64,000 nucleotides of DNA from assembly GCF_900444995.1 (NCBI RefSeq), contig NZ_UAPQ01000011.1, positions 1 to 64,000 on the forward strand, written 5' to 3'. Below, one piece after another: positions 40,263 through 48,886 of the stretch. The DNA comes from Actinomyces bovis. Its GTDB lineage: Bacteria > Actinomycetota > Actinomycetes > Actinomycetales > Actinomycetaceae. The stretch's first letter is position 1; every line of letters begins with the position of its first letter. Below the pieces are notes generated by a model that searched no databases, had not been told where the DNA came from, and saw only the letters and a list, made by a program, of their open reading frames with translations. Made by a program: the position numbers and the translations under genes.

Positions 40263-41797
40263 GTATCTCCGCTCTCAACAAATCGGTTCACCGCTTACAG
40301 GCACTGGCTGTGGTGCTGTTTGTGACCCTCTGCGTGGGCCTGAGCTCCGTGCAGTTCTTTGCTCGCCCCTCACTGTGGGAGAAGGGCTCACCTTCCGCCT
40401 TGGGTAGCAACAATGACCTGCGCCAAGACCCGCGCAACCCCCGGATTCTCATTGAGCGCTACAGCCGGCCGCGCGGTTCGATTGTGGCGCGTGGCTCCGA
40501 CGGCGCCACGGTCACCCTAGCTAGCTCCACCAAGGACGAGAACGGCTACTACACGCGGTCCTACGCTGACGGCCCGCTGTACTCCCACGTCACCGGCTAC
40601 ATCTCCATGACCCAGCAGGCCTCCACTGGCTTGGAGCAAACGGAAGACTCCGTGCTCACAGGCCGGGCCCAATCCCTGTGGTGGTCGCGGCTGCGTGATG
40701 CAATCCGCAATCAGAACCAGCGGGGTGGTTCGATTGAGACCACCATCGACCCCAAGATTCAGAAGGCCGCCCAGGAGGCCTTGGGGAACCGGTCGGGCAG
40801 CGTCGTCGCCATGGACCCACGCACAGGAGCGATCCTGGCACTAGTCTCCACGCCTACTTTTGACCCGAACCCACTGGCCAGCCTAAACTCCAGCACAGCC
40901 CTGGACGCCTCCAAGTCCCTGGCCGCGCAGTCTGGAGCACCCTTGGTAAACCGGGCCCTGAACGGCCAGTACGCGCCTGGCTCCACCTTTAAGATCCTCA
41001 CGGCCGCCGCCGGCATCCGCAGCGGCAAGGTCAAGCCTGACACCCAGGTTTCCGCACCGGACCGCATCACGCTGCCAGGCACCAATCACCAGATGGAGAA
41101 CTACGCCGGGGAGTCCTGCGGCAACGGCGTCGTCTCCCTGAGCTATGCCTTCGCCCGTTCCTGCAACACGCCTTTTGCACAGCTGGGAATGGATGTGGGT
41201 GAGAAGTCTCTGCGCGCAGAGGCGGAAGCCTGGGGCTTTAACTCGCAGGTTTCTGTGCCCCTGCATGTCACGGATTCGGTGTACACCCCCAACGGTGACG
41301 ACCAGGCCCGCACCGCTCTGGCGGGTATCGGCCAGGGTGGGGTCACTTCCACCCCACTGATGATGGCAATGGTGGCCGCCACCGTGGCCAATCAGGGCCA
41401 GCAGATGCAGCCCCATCTGATCTCCCGCGTGCTGGACCAACGCCTCAACACGGTCCAAAAGACCCAACCGCAGGTGCTGCGCACCCCCATCAGCAAAGAC
41501 ACTGCCAAGTCACTGTCCACGATGATGCAGCAGGTGGTGGGCTCCGGCACTGGCACGACGGCGCAGGTCGCTGGAGTCACCGTGGCCGGCAAAACCGGCA
41601 CGGCGGAGAGCGATTCCCAGCAGGCGGGGGACGGCCCCACCACCTGGTTCATTGGTTTCGCGGGCACCGACATCGCCAAGCCAACTATCGCCCTGGCGGT
41701 GGTGCTGGACTCCGGTCCGCAGACCAACCACGGCACCGGTGGCAGCCTGGCCGGGCCCATCGCCGCCCAGGTGATCGACGCGGCGGTGGATCAGTGA
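40259..41797 (+). CDS. pbpA: Class B penicillin-binding protein PbpA
   Basis: A monofunctional transpeptidase of 512 residues. One membrane segment (about 12-32) is followed by the dimerisation region (RPRGSIVARG) and the transpeptidase domain with STFK (Ser242), SCN (Ser301) and KTGT (Lys445). It works with the adjacent RodA in wall elongation. It overlaps rodA and pknA by four bases each, so translation is probably coupled. Confidence 0.96.
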   Translation: MSISALNKSVHRLQALAVVLFVTLCVGLSSVQFFARPSLWEKGSPSALGSNNDLRQDPRNPRILIERYSRPRGSIVARGSDGATVTLASSTKDENGYYTRSYADGPLYSHVTGYISMTQQASTGLEQTEDSVLTGRAQSLWWSRLRDAIRNQNQRGGSIETTIDPKIQKAAQEALGNRSGSVVAMDPRTGAILALVSTPTFDPNPLASLNSSTALDASKSLAAQSGAPLVNRALNGQYAPGSTFKILTAAAGIRSGKVKPDTQVSAPDRITLPGTNHQMENYAGESCGNGVVSLSYAFARSCNTPFAQLGMDVGEKSLRAEAEAWGFNSQVSVPLHVTDSVYTPNGDDQARTALAGIGQGGVTSTPLMMAMVAATVANQGQQMQPHLISRVLDQRLNTVQKTQPQVLRTPISKDTAKSLSTMMQQVVGSGTGTTAQVAGVTVAGKTGTAESDSQQAGDGPTTWFIGFAGTDIAKPTIALAVVLDSGPQTNHGTGGSLAGPIAAQVIDAAVDQ

Positions 41798-43248
41798 GAC
41801 CGCGCACCGGCCTGGAGATCCAGGGACGCTACCAGCTGGCCGAGCGCATTGCCTTGGGCGGCATGGGTGAGGTGTGGCGGGCCACCGACCTGCGCTCGGG
41901 CCGCGCCGTCGCCGTAAAAATCCTGCGCCCGGAACTGCAGGGCGATGAAATCTTCCTGTCCCGCCTGCGTGCCGAAGCCAAAAATGCCTCCGGCCTGCGC
42001 CACCCCAACCTGGCGGTGGTGCTAGACGCCGGTGAGCGTCAGGGCTCCGGTTGGATCGTTATGGAGTTGGTGCAGGGGCGCCCCCTGTCGGACATCCTGG
42101 CGGAGCGGGGCACTATGCCGCCCGAGGAAATCCTTACGATCCTGGCGCAGGTGGCTCGTGCCCTACAGGTGGTTCACGACGCCGGGGTGGTGCACCGGGA
42201 TGTCAAGCCCTCCAATATCCTCATCACCCAGGAGGGCTTGGCCAAACTCACCGACTTTGGTATCTCCACCGGCACCAACCAGCTGCCCATGACGGCGGCG
42301 GGCATGGTGATGGGCACCGCCCAATACCTGGCTCCTGAGCAGGCCATGGGCAATCTGGCCACTCCCGCTGGGGACCTGTACTCCCTGGGGATCATCGCCT
42401 ATGAGGCACTCACGGGGAACCGGCCTTTCGCCGGGGCCTCTCAGGTGGATATCGCCTATCAGCACGTGAACACCCCGGTTCCGCCCCTGCCGGAGTCACT
42501 GCCAGCGCAGGTGCGCCAAGTGGTTATGGAACTGCTGGCCAAGCGTCCGGCGGAGCGGCCTTTCTCTGCCCGGGAGCTGGCGCGGCGTCTGGATCGGATT
42601 GTGATCCGTATGCCGCAAGAAGACTGGGATCCTAAGGAGGGCGTGCAGTGGCGTGGCCCGGCCTCGGTCCGTGCGGCTGAGTTGGAGGCCGGGGCGCAGG
42701 CTGACACTCCCGCCACCCCAAGCAGCCCACAGTCCGCCACTGAGGGGCAAAATGCTGCGCCGGAAGAGGCGCCGGGGCCTGGCTCGGCGCCAGGGCAGGT
42801 GGCTGCCTTTGCTGCTGCGAAGGGTGCTCGTGGCTCTGCAGAGCGGCGCGGCACTGATCGACGCGCGGCGGTGCGGGCGGCTACAGGCGCTGGCCCTGCC
42901 GGTTCCGTAGCTTCGGGAGCGGCTGGCGTTGCGGCCACCGGTTTGGGCACGCCTGCCGCCGTCGGCACTCGGGCCGCTGCCGCCCGAGTACGCCCCCGAA
43001 ATAAGCCACCTTTCCCAGTGACACCAGGAGCGGAGTTGTCTACCCCCAGCCCTGCGGGCACGGCAGCACGCCGTCACGGACGCAGTGAACAAGTCCTGGT
43101 GTATACGCTGTTGGTAGCCACACTGTTTGTACTCGTCGCGGTCCTCGCGCTGCTGGGCATGTTGTTGTCCGGCTCGGGAGCAGCCGCAGCCCAAGGCCAG
43201 GTGCCTGTGGGAGCCGTGTCCGTCATTCCTGCCAAGGAGGCACAGTGA
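41794..43248 (+). CDS. pknA: Serine/threonine protein kinase PknA
   Basis: A 484-residue membrane kinase. The N-terminal catalytic domain (about 8-270) has GGMGEVWRA, AVKIL with the ATP lysine, HRDVKPSNIL, DFGIST and APEQA. A long Ala/Gly/Pro-rich juxtamembrane region (about 290-415) leads to one membrane segment (about 430-455), with only a short extracytosolic tail and no PASTA repeats. It phosphorylates cell-division and wall enzymes. It starts at a GTG overlapping the pbpA stop (GTGA). Confidence 0.96.
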   Translation: MRPRTGLEIQGRYQLAERIALGGMGEVWRATDLRSGRAVAVKILRPELQGDEIFLSRLRAEAKNASGLRHPNLAVVLDAGERQGSGWIVMELVQGRPLSDILAERGTMPPEEILTILAQVARALQVVHDAGVVHRDVKPSNILITQEGLAKLTDFGISTGTNQLPMTAAGMVMGTAQYLAPEQAMGNLATPAGDLYSLGIIAYEALTGNRPFAGASQVDIAYQHVNTPVPPLPESLPAQVRQVVMELLAKRPAERPFSARELARRLDRIVIRMPQEDWDPKEGVQWRGPASVRAAELEAGAQADTPATPSSPQSATEGQNAAPEEAPGPGSAPGQVAAFAAAKGARGSAERRGTDRRAAVRAATGAGPAGSVASGAAGVAATGLGTPAAVGTRAAAARVRPRNKPPFPVTPGAELSTPSPAGTAARRHGRSEQVLVYTLLVATLFVLVAVLALLGMLLSGSGAAAAQGQVPVGAVSVIPAKEAQ

Positions 43249-45227
43249 CCGAGCATTTCCCCCGCATTCTTGCGGGACGGTATGAGATCCGCGACCTCAT
43301 TGGTCGCGGTGGCATGGCTGAGGTGCGCCTCGGCTATGACACGCGCCTATCCCGCACCATCGCCGTCAAGCTGCTGCGCGCGGATATTGCTGACGACGAG
43401 ACCTTCCAGGCCCGCTTCCGCCGGGAGGCCCAGTCGGCCGCTGGCCTGAACCATCCGGCCATTGTGGCCGTCTACGACTCCGGTGAGGAACCGATGACGC
43501 AGCCCGACGGGACTGTGCGCTCTGTGCCCTACATCGTCATGGAGTATGTGGAGGGACACACGGTCCGCGAACTGCTTGGTGAGGGCGAGGCCGTCCCGAT
43601 CGAAGAGGCTGTGGAGATCACCGTGGGCGTGCTAAACGCCCTGGAGTACTCGCACCGGGCAGGGATCGTGCACCGGGATATAAAGCCCGGAAACATCATG
43701 CTGACCTCCACCGGCGATGTGAAAGTCATGGACTTTGGTATCGCCCGGGCCATTGAGGACTCGGCAGCCACCGTCACCCAGACCCATTCGGTGGTGGGCA
43801 CCGCCCAGTACCTGTCTCCAGAGCAGGCACGGGGCGAGCTGGTGGACGCCCGCTCGGACCTGTATTCCACCGGTTGCTTGCTCTATGAGCTGCTGACTGG
43901 GCAGCCGCCCTTCCAGGGTGACTCAGCCGTAGCTATCGCCTACCAGCATGTGCGGGAGCTAGCCAAGCCGCCGTCAAGCCTGGCTGCGGACGTGCCCGAG
44001 GCCCTGGACCGGGTGGTGCTCAAGGCTTTGGCTAAGGCCCGCGATGACCGCTACCAGGACGCTGCACATATGCGCTCTGACCTGCTGGCGGCCTCGCAGG
44101 GCTTGGCCGTGGTGGCGCCGGCGGTGGATGCCTGGAGTCAGCAGACCACCTTCATTCCGGCGCAGAGCCAGCTAGTTAACCCCTCTCCGGCACCGGCACC
44201 GCCGTCGGGGCAGAGCTCGGAATCAGCGGAGGAGGAGCCACACCGCTCCAACACCTGGGTGTGGTGGCTGGTGGGCGGCTTGGTGCTGCTGGCCGCACTT
44301 ATCGGTGGCTTGTATGCAGCCGGTGCGGTGGGTGGCTCAGCTTCGCACACGCCCACTCCGGTGGTGACGGCAGCCCCCGTGCCTGACGTGGCGGGCAAGA
44401 GTGAAGCTGAGGCGAAGGCGGCCATTGAGGCAGCTGGCCTGGTATTCAAGCGTGGCGACGACGTCGCCTCAGACACGGTTGATCCTGGCCTCGCGGTCTC
44501 CACCGATCCTGGCAGCGGCACCAATATGGTGCTGGGCCAGACGGTCACCGTGCACTTCTCCTCTGGTTCCGCCATGGTTACGGTGCCTGATGTGAAGGGC
44601 AAGAGCCAGTCTGAGGCACGTTCGCTCCTGCAGGCCGCAGGCCTGGTGGTCGGTGACGTGACCACGGAGGACGCGGCCGGCTTCGACGCCGGTGAGGTCA
44701 TCCGCACGACGCCGGTGGCGGGTACCTCCGTCAAGCGGGGCGCCACGATCTCCCTGGTGGTGGCCTCCGGTAAGGTCACGGTTCCCACGGTGGTGGGTCT
44801 CAAGCTCTCCGAGGCGGAGGAGGCGCTGCGGGCAGCAGGGCTCAGCTACAAGATCGTCACGGAGAAGACCACTGACCCTGCGCAGGTGGACACGGTCAAG
44901 TCCGTGGACCCGCTGGAGGGCGCGGCCGTGAACGCTGGCAAGGACCAGGTCACCGTCACCGCCTGGGTGGCGGACCAGGTGGACGTCCCGGACGTGAAGG
45001 GCCAGACACAGGCGCAGGCGACTGCTGCCCTCCGGGCCGCTGGCCTGGGTGAGGTGACGGTGACGGAGGTGGAGGCCCAAAGCCCGGCGGAAGCCGGCAA
45101 GATCGTCTCGCAGACTCCGGAAGCCGGCCAGAAGGCCATGCGAAACACCCCGGTGAGCATCTCGGTGGGTAAGTCTGCCGCCCCCACCCCGGCTCCCACG
45201 CAGAAAGCCAGCAAGAAGTCGGAGTGA
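43245..45227 (+). CDS. pknB: Serine/threonine protein kinase PknB with four PASTA repeats
   Basis: A 660-residue kinase. The catalytic domain (about 10-275) has GRGGMAEVRLG, HRDIKPGNIM, DFGIAR and an activation loop with THSVVGTAQYLSPEQ. A Pro-rich linker and one membrane segment (about 345-368) follow. Four PASTA repeats begin VPDVAGKSEAE, VPDVKGKSQSE, VPTVVGLKLSE and VPDVKGQTQAQ, which sense muropeptides or lipid II. It overlaps pknA by four bases and ends the operon; a bidirectional hairpin lies 10 bases later. Confidence 0.97.
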   Translation: MTEHFPRILAGRYEIRDLIGRGGMAEVRLGYDTRLSRTIAVKLLRADIADDETFQARFRREAQSAAGLNHPAIVAVYDSGEEPMTQPDGTVRSVPYIVMEYVEGHTVRELLGEGEAVPIEEAVEITVGVLNALEYSHRAGIVHRDIKPGNIMLTSTGDVKVMDFGIARAIEDSAATVTQTHSVVGTAQYLSPEQARGELVDARSDLYSTGCLLYELLTGQPPFQGDSAVAIAYQHVRELAKPPSSLAADVPEALDRVVLKALAKARDDRYQDAAHMRSDLLAASQGLAVVAPAVDAWSQQTTFIPAQSQLVNPSPAPAPPSGQSSESAEEEPHRSNTWVWWLVGGLVLLAALIGGLYAAGAVGGSASHTPTPVVTAAPVPDVAGKSEAEAKAAIEAAGLVFKRGDDVASDTVDPGLAVSTDPGSGTNMVLGQTVTVHFSSGSAMVTVPDVKGKSQSEARSLLQAAGLVVGDVTTEDAAGFDAGEVIRTTPVAGTSVKRGATISLVVASGKVTVPTVVGLKLSEAEEALRAAGLSYKIVTEKTTDPAQVDTVKSVDPLEGAAVNAGKDQVTVTAWVADQVDVPDVKGQTQAQATAALRAAGLGEVTVTEVEAQSPAEAGKIVSQTPEAGQKAMRNTPVSISVGKSAAPTPAPTQKASKKSE

Positions 45228-45237
45228 GCAGGCCTGA

Positions 45238-45277
45238 GGCTGGGTGGGGCTGGCTGGATGGTTAGCCCCACCCAGCC
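45238..45277. terminator. Bidirectional hairpin between pknB and the sortase unit
   Basis: GGCTGGGTGGGGCT (45238-45251), a 12-base loop and its exact complement (45264-45277) form a 14-bp stem between the convergent pknB and small membrane-protein genes. It probably ends both transcripts. Confidence 0.85.
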
Positions 45278-45355
45278 TCTAGGTGTGCCTGACCAACTCC
45301 ACCCCGGGAGACCACCGGGCCGCCGTCGCCGCGTTGGGGCCTGTCCGCCTGGGCG

Positions 45356-45514
45356 CTAGCCGACGTCGGCCCGACCAGAGAAGTGCCAGCGGGCATCAGC
45401 CCACGGGAAGCCGTACTCCATGAGCAGGTACACGACGCCTGCAAGCAGCGCCAAGGCTTCAATGACCTTGAACCAGGTGGGGCCGGGCAGGTGCCGCCAG
45501 ATGAATCCGTACAT
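45356..45514 (-). CDS. Small membrane protein coupled to the class E sortase
   Basis: A 52-residue frame: MYGFIWRHLPGPTWFKVIEA, then a membrane segment ALLAGVVYLLMEYGFPW and a short hydrophilic end. The ATG overlaps the sortase stop (TGATG), preceded by GGAGG, so translation is coupled. Small proteins with this W-x4-PGP start and FPW ending are found directly after class E sortases in other actinobacteria. A partner or stabiliser role is inferred. It is too short for many gene finders. Confidence 0.85.
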   Translation of the reverse strand: MYGFIWRHLPGPTWFKVIEALALLAGVVYLLMEYGFPWADARWHFSGRADVG

Positions 45515-46464
45515 CAGTTGACCTCCGGGTCCTTCAGGACCGACTCGGGGCGCCCCTCGGAGCGCGGCATCCAGTACGCAAACTTCGCATGCACGATCCA
45601 GCGGTGGTCATTGCCCCATTCGCCGACGTCGACTGAGTGGCAGGTAGTCATGGTCAGGTAGCGATCCGTGGCGGGTAGCTCCGGGTGTCCGGGCACTGGT
45701 GCGATCACCTCAGTCTGGCTGGGCAGCACAATCTCATGGCTCTCCACCTGGTAGACGTACCAAGTGTCCTTGGTAGAGACGACGATCTCATCACCGGGCT
45801 CGAGCAGGTCGACGCGGCGGAATGAGTTGCCGTTGGAGCGGCGGTGACCAGCCATCGCAAAGTTGCCGACTTCTCCAACCTGTTGGGTATCGGCATAGTG
45901 CCCGGCAGCCGCCTGGTCGAGCACCTCCGGGCCGGTGCCTTCCTGGATCGGCATATTGTTGTTGGTGATGCCGTACCACTTGGGGATCACGAGCATGCCG
46001 ATGGTCTCTCCATATGCGGCCTTTGGCATAACCGGGGGGGCATCGGTGTGCTTGGTACCAGTGGTCTTGGGGGACTCCACCTGAATCTGGGTGAAGGCCT
46101 TGGTGGCCACTTCCGCCTTCTGGGTGGCCTCAATACCGGTCCACCAGATCTGCCACACCAAGAACAGGCCGACGACGGCGCCGGCGGTAATCAGGAGCTC
46201 ACCCAGGAGTGTCAGCAAAATGTCCAGGATGCTGCGGCGCTTGGGTTTTCGGGCGTGAGCGGGGGCCCGCCGCAAGTCCTTGCGGCTGACTGGCGCGGCA
46301 GCGCGGGTTGCTTCCAACTTGGGGAAGGCCTCCTGCGCTGGCGCTTGGCCAGTTGCCGCACGGGATGGTGCCGTGCTCGGCTGGTCATCCCGGGCCGACT
46401 CGGGCCGGATGGAAGGCGGCAGCTCAGAGGGCGCCGTCGCCTCATGCGGTTCTTGTTCAGCCAT
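45514..46464 (-). CDS. Class E sortase
   Basis: A transpeptidase that attaches LAxTG-bearing proteins to the wall. It has 316 residues from the ATG at 46464, six bases after AAGGAG. A disordered cytosolic N-terminus (1-75) leads to one membrane segment (about 83-105). The sortase barrel carries the catalytic His207 in MAGHRRSNG, Cys275 in TMTTCHS and Arg288 in DHRWIVHA. The TTTCHP motif of the class is slightly altered (TTCHS). The LAATG and LARTG proteins encoded at 19.6-29.5 kb are plausible substrates. It is divergent from crgA. Confidence 0.95.
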   Translation of the reverse strand: MAEQEPHEATAPSELPPSIRPESARDDQPSTAPSRAATGQAPAQEAFPKLEATRAAAPVSRKDLRRAPAHARKPKRRSILDILLTLLGELLITAGAVVGLFLVWQIWWTGIEATQKAEVATKAFTQIQVESPKTTGTKHTDAPPVMPKAAYGETIGMLVIPKWYGITNNNMPIQEGTGPEVLDQAAAGHYADTQQVGEVGNFAMAGHRRSNGNSFRRVDLLEPGDEIVVSTKDTWYVYQVESHEIVLPSQTEVIAPVPGHPELPATDRYLTMTTCHSVDVGEWGNDHRWIVHAKFAYWMPRSEGRPESVLKDPEVN

Positions 46465-46606
46465 CGCTGCTCCTTGCCGTCCCACCCTGGAACGCTGCCA
46501 GTCTATGTGTAGCACGGCAATGGCCTAGGCTATGGCCGGTGCAGGTTCGCCAACAACAGACGAACCGCCAGCTGATTGCTCATAGTTCCATCGTCAGGAG
46601 GTCCGC

Positions 46607-46927
46607 GTGGCCGACCCCAAGAAGTCCGGTAACCCCGCCAAGGCAGCCAAGGCCCTGGAGGAAGAGTCGCGCGCAGCGGCTAACCGTGTGGCTCGTACAC
46701 CGGTGAAGGTAAAGGACACCCACAGTCCTCGCTGGTACGTGCCCACCGTGGTGGCGCTGATGCTGATCGGCCTGTTCTGGGTTGTGACCACCTATGTGTT
46801 CCAGGGTCGGTACCCGCTGCCCTACTTCCTGGAAAACCACCGTGGTGACTGGCTGCGCAACGGCAACCTGTATGTGGGTGGTCTGATCACCTTGCTTGGT
46901 TTCCTAGGCATCCTGCGCTGGAAGTGA
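46607..46927 (+). CDS. crgA: Cell division protein CrgA
   Basis: A 106-residue protein. The basic cytosolic N-terminus precedes two membrane segments (about 43-64 and 84-104), joined by a short loop with LPYFLENHRGDWLRNGNLYVGG split here as ENHRGDWLRNGNLY. CrgA helps assemble the divisome and interacts with FtsZ, FtsQ and PBPs in mycobacteria. The GTG start lies six bases after AGGAGG. Its place beside the sortase and the kinase operon is the same as in other actinobacteria. Confidence 0.96.
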   Translation: MADPKKSGNPAKAAKALEEESRAAANRVARTPVKVKDTHSPRWYVPTVVALMLIGLFWVVTTYVFQGRYPLPYFLENHRGDWLRNGNLYVGGLITLLGFLGILRWK

Positions 46928-46972
46928 GTTACGACGTCGCAGTTGCGGCGCGTAGCTAGGCCCTGCTTAAGC

Positions 46973-47009
46973 GGCGGTTGTCCACCTCTGTGGACAACCG
47001 CCGTTTTTT
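46973..47009 (+). terminator. Rho-independent terminator of crgA
   Basis: GGCGGTTGTCCAC (46973-46985), CTCT and the exact complement (46990-47002) are followed by GTTTTTT. It is a perfect 13-bp stem, the best canonical terminator in the window. Both arms contain TTGTCCAC, so they could also be bound by DnaA. Confidence 0.92.
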
Positions 47010-47054
47010 GACTTGTGGACGGGTGAATTGCTGGGTTTAGCTGCAATTGGCGCC

Positions 47055-47131
47055 TTATCCCCAGGTGTGTACATCCCTGTGGATTAATTACAGAGCTGTT
47101 ATTCCCCAGGCTTGTCCACAGCTGTGGACTA
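47055..47131. promoter_or_regulatory. DnaA-box-like cluster between crgA and rhomboid
   Basis: The 324-base gap (46928-47251) contains TTATCCCCA at 47055, TGTGGATTA at 47078-47086, an exact TTGTCCACA at 47112-47120 and TGTGGACTA at 47123-47131. The last two face each other as a near-palindrome. It lies about 12 kb from dnaA, between the convergent ends of crgA and the rhomboid gene, so it is not a promoter of either. Nothing else was seen in the gap besides the crgA terminator. Confidence 0.6.
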
Positions 47132-47251
47132 GTTACACCTGTGTAAGACCCGCTACCTACCGGTGGTCTGTCCAAGGAATTACAGTGCTCCGACGGCGAG
47201 CCCCGAAACCCAGAGCTAGCTTGACTGGGCGCGCGAGTGGTTTAACCGGGC

Positions 47252-48085
47252 TCAGGCGAGCAGCGCCCGCGCCGTGACTAAGGCCAGAAGCAGCAAGGTG
47301 ATCGCCACTGTGCCCGCCACGGAAACCATCGTGCGCTTGCCGCGCGGCGCCCAGACGTAGATGGCAGCCAGGGCAGCACCCGCGATCATGCCGCCAATAT
47401 GGCCTTGCCAGGAGATATTGGCGCCCACAAAGGAGATCACCAGGTTGATGCCCAGCAGGCCCAACACCGCTGAGGTGTCCCGCCCAAAGCGCCGCTGCAC
47501 CACGAACATAGTGGCAAAGAGTCCAAAGACGGCGCCCGAGGCACCCACCGTCCAGGTCAACCAGCTCTCTGAGCCGGGAGTGGCCAGCAGATAGATCATG
47601 GTGGAGCCTCCCAGGGCACTGACTAGCAACAAGCACAGGTAGCGCCAGCGCCCCAGGATGCCCTCGAGCTGTCCGCCCACCACCCACAGGGCGAACATAT
47701 TGAAAGCCAGGTGCATGGTTGAGCCGTGAAGCAGGGCTGTGGTCAAGAAACGCCAAGGCTCAGCGGCGGCCCGGCTCGGGTTGAAGGCCAGCCAGCCGGT
47801 TACTTGCAGGTTGGGGGCCTGCTGCGCCAAGAAGACCAGCACGCAGGCGGCGATGAAGCCAATGGTTACCGTGGCATTGTTAGTGGGCATGCCGCCGAGC
47901 ACGGTGCGGTTGGGGCGGCGGGCGGCAGCGGCACCCTGGGCACAGTCCACACAGCGCACGCCCACCGCGCTGGGCACCTGACAGTTGGGACACACGGGCT
48001 GATCGCAGCGCTGGCAGCGCACATAGGCGACCCGGTCGGGGTGGCGGGGGCAGACGGGGGCAAGGTTGCTGGCTGGCTGGCTCAC
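47252..48085 (-). CDS. Rhomboid family intramembrane serine protease with zinc-finger N-terminus
   Basis: A 277-residue protein from the GTG at 48085, nine bases after AGGAG. The first 45 residues hold a B-box-like zinc-binding set (CPRHP, CQRCDQPVCPNC, CVDC). Six or seven membrane segments follow, with the catalytic Ser in GASGAVFG and the His in GHIGGMIAG; HLAFNMFALW carries the conserved Asn/His. Substrates are unknown. It follows the cyclophilin gene but is separated from it by a hairpin. Confidence 0.93.
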   Translation of the reverse strand: MSQPASNLAPVCPRHPDRVAYVRCQRCDQPVCPNCQVPSAVGVRCVDCAQGAAAARRPNRTVLGGMPTNNATVTIGFIAACVLVFLAQQAPNLQVTGWLAFNPSRAAAEPWRFLTTALLHGSTMHLAFNMFALWVVGGQLEGILGRWRYLCLLLVSALGGSTMIYLLATPGSESWLTWTVGASGAVFGLFATMFVVQRRFGRDTSAVLGLLGINLVISFVGANISWQGHIGGMIAGAALAAIYVWAPRGKRTMVSVAGTVAITLLLLALVTARALLA

Positions 48086-48111
48086 GGGATCATCTCCTGG
48101 GCGGGTACAGC

Positions 48112-48141
48112 GACGCCGTCGGACCAAGGCCCGACGGCGTC
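48112..48141 (-). terminator. Hairpin formed by two GACGSCGTC motifs after the cyclophilin gene
   Basis: GACGCCGTCGG (48112-48122), an 8-base loop and CCGACGGCGTC (48131-48141) form a perfect 11-bp stem 20 bases after the cyclophilin stop. It terminates that gene ahead of the rhomboid start. The arms are two copies of the dispersed 9-mer. Confidence 0.8.
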
Positions 48142-48160
48142 AGCGGGGTGCTTGGTGGCG

Positions 48161-48682
48161 TCACTCGCTCACAGTCACAGAGTCAATGACCACGTCCTGT
48201 AAGGGACGGTCACGGCCGTCAGTGGCCACACCGGCGATAGCGTCAACCACCTGCTTGGAGGCGTCGTCGGCCACCACACCGAAAATCGTGTGCTTGCCCT
48301 GCAGCCAGGGAGTGGGGGCCACGGTGATGAAGAACTGTGAACCGTTGGTGCCCCGACCCATGCGCAGACCGGCATTGGCCATGGCTAGAACGTAGGGGTC
48401 GTTGAAGTTCAGCGAACGGTCGATCTCGTCGTCGAAGTTGTAGCCCGGGCCGCCGGTGCCGGTGCCCAGCGGGTCACCGCCCTGAATCATGAAGCCGGGG
48501 ATTACACGGTGGAAGATGACGCCGTTGTAGAGCGGCTCATGCTTCTGCTCGCCGGTGTTGGGGTCGGTCCAGGCCTTGGTGCCCTTAGCTAGACCGGTGA
48601 AGTTGGCAACCGTCTCTGGTGCCTGCTCGGGGAAGAGGGTGACGTGAATGTCACCGTGGTTCGTGTGCAGTGTCGCTTCCAT
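48161..48682 (-). CDS. ppiA: Cyclophilin-type peptidyl-prolyl isomerase
   Basis: A 173-residue cytosolic cyclophilin that speeds proline cis-trans isomerisation. It begins MEATLHTNHGDIHVTLF and has FHRVIPGFMIQGGDPLGTGTGGPGY, split here as FHRVIPGFMIQGGD and GTGTGGPGY. The active-site QFFITV and HTIFGVV blocks follow. It has no signal peptide. The position near crgA and the tRNAs matches mycobacterial ppiA. Confidence 0.97.
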   Translation of the reverse strand: MEATLHTNHGDIHVTLFPEQAPETVANFTGLAKGTKAWTDPNTGEQKHEPLYNGVIFHRVIPGFMIQGGDPLGTGTGGPGYNFDDEIDRSLNFNDPYVLAMANAGLRMGRGTNGSQFFITVAPTPWLQGKHTIFGVVADDASKQVVDAIAGVATDGRDRPLQDVVIDSVTVSE

Positions 48683-48822
48683 GCACGCATGTTCCCACGC
48701 CAGATTGGGTGCTTCCTAGGACGCTCCGCTCAGCGCGCATGTGTTCACCCCAGGCAAAACCCTCATAGAATCCTCCTCTAGGCGGGTGCAGAGGTGTCGC
48801 GGGGATGCGACGATGTAGCTCA

Positions 48823-48843
48823 CGACGGCGTCCCACGCCGTCG
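48823..48843. repeat. Perfect inverted repeat upstream of the helical membrane protein gene
   Basis: CGACGGCGT, CCC, ACGCCGTCG: a 9-bp perfect palindrome with a 3-base centre, 44 bases before the ATG at 48887. It contains the GACGGCGTC motif and could be an operator or a hairpin in the leader. Confidence 0.6.
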
Positions 48844-48886
48844 CCGTGCCCGGGCATGCCCGGCAGCAGCTAGCAAGGAGGCAGGT

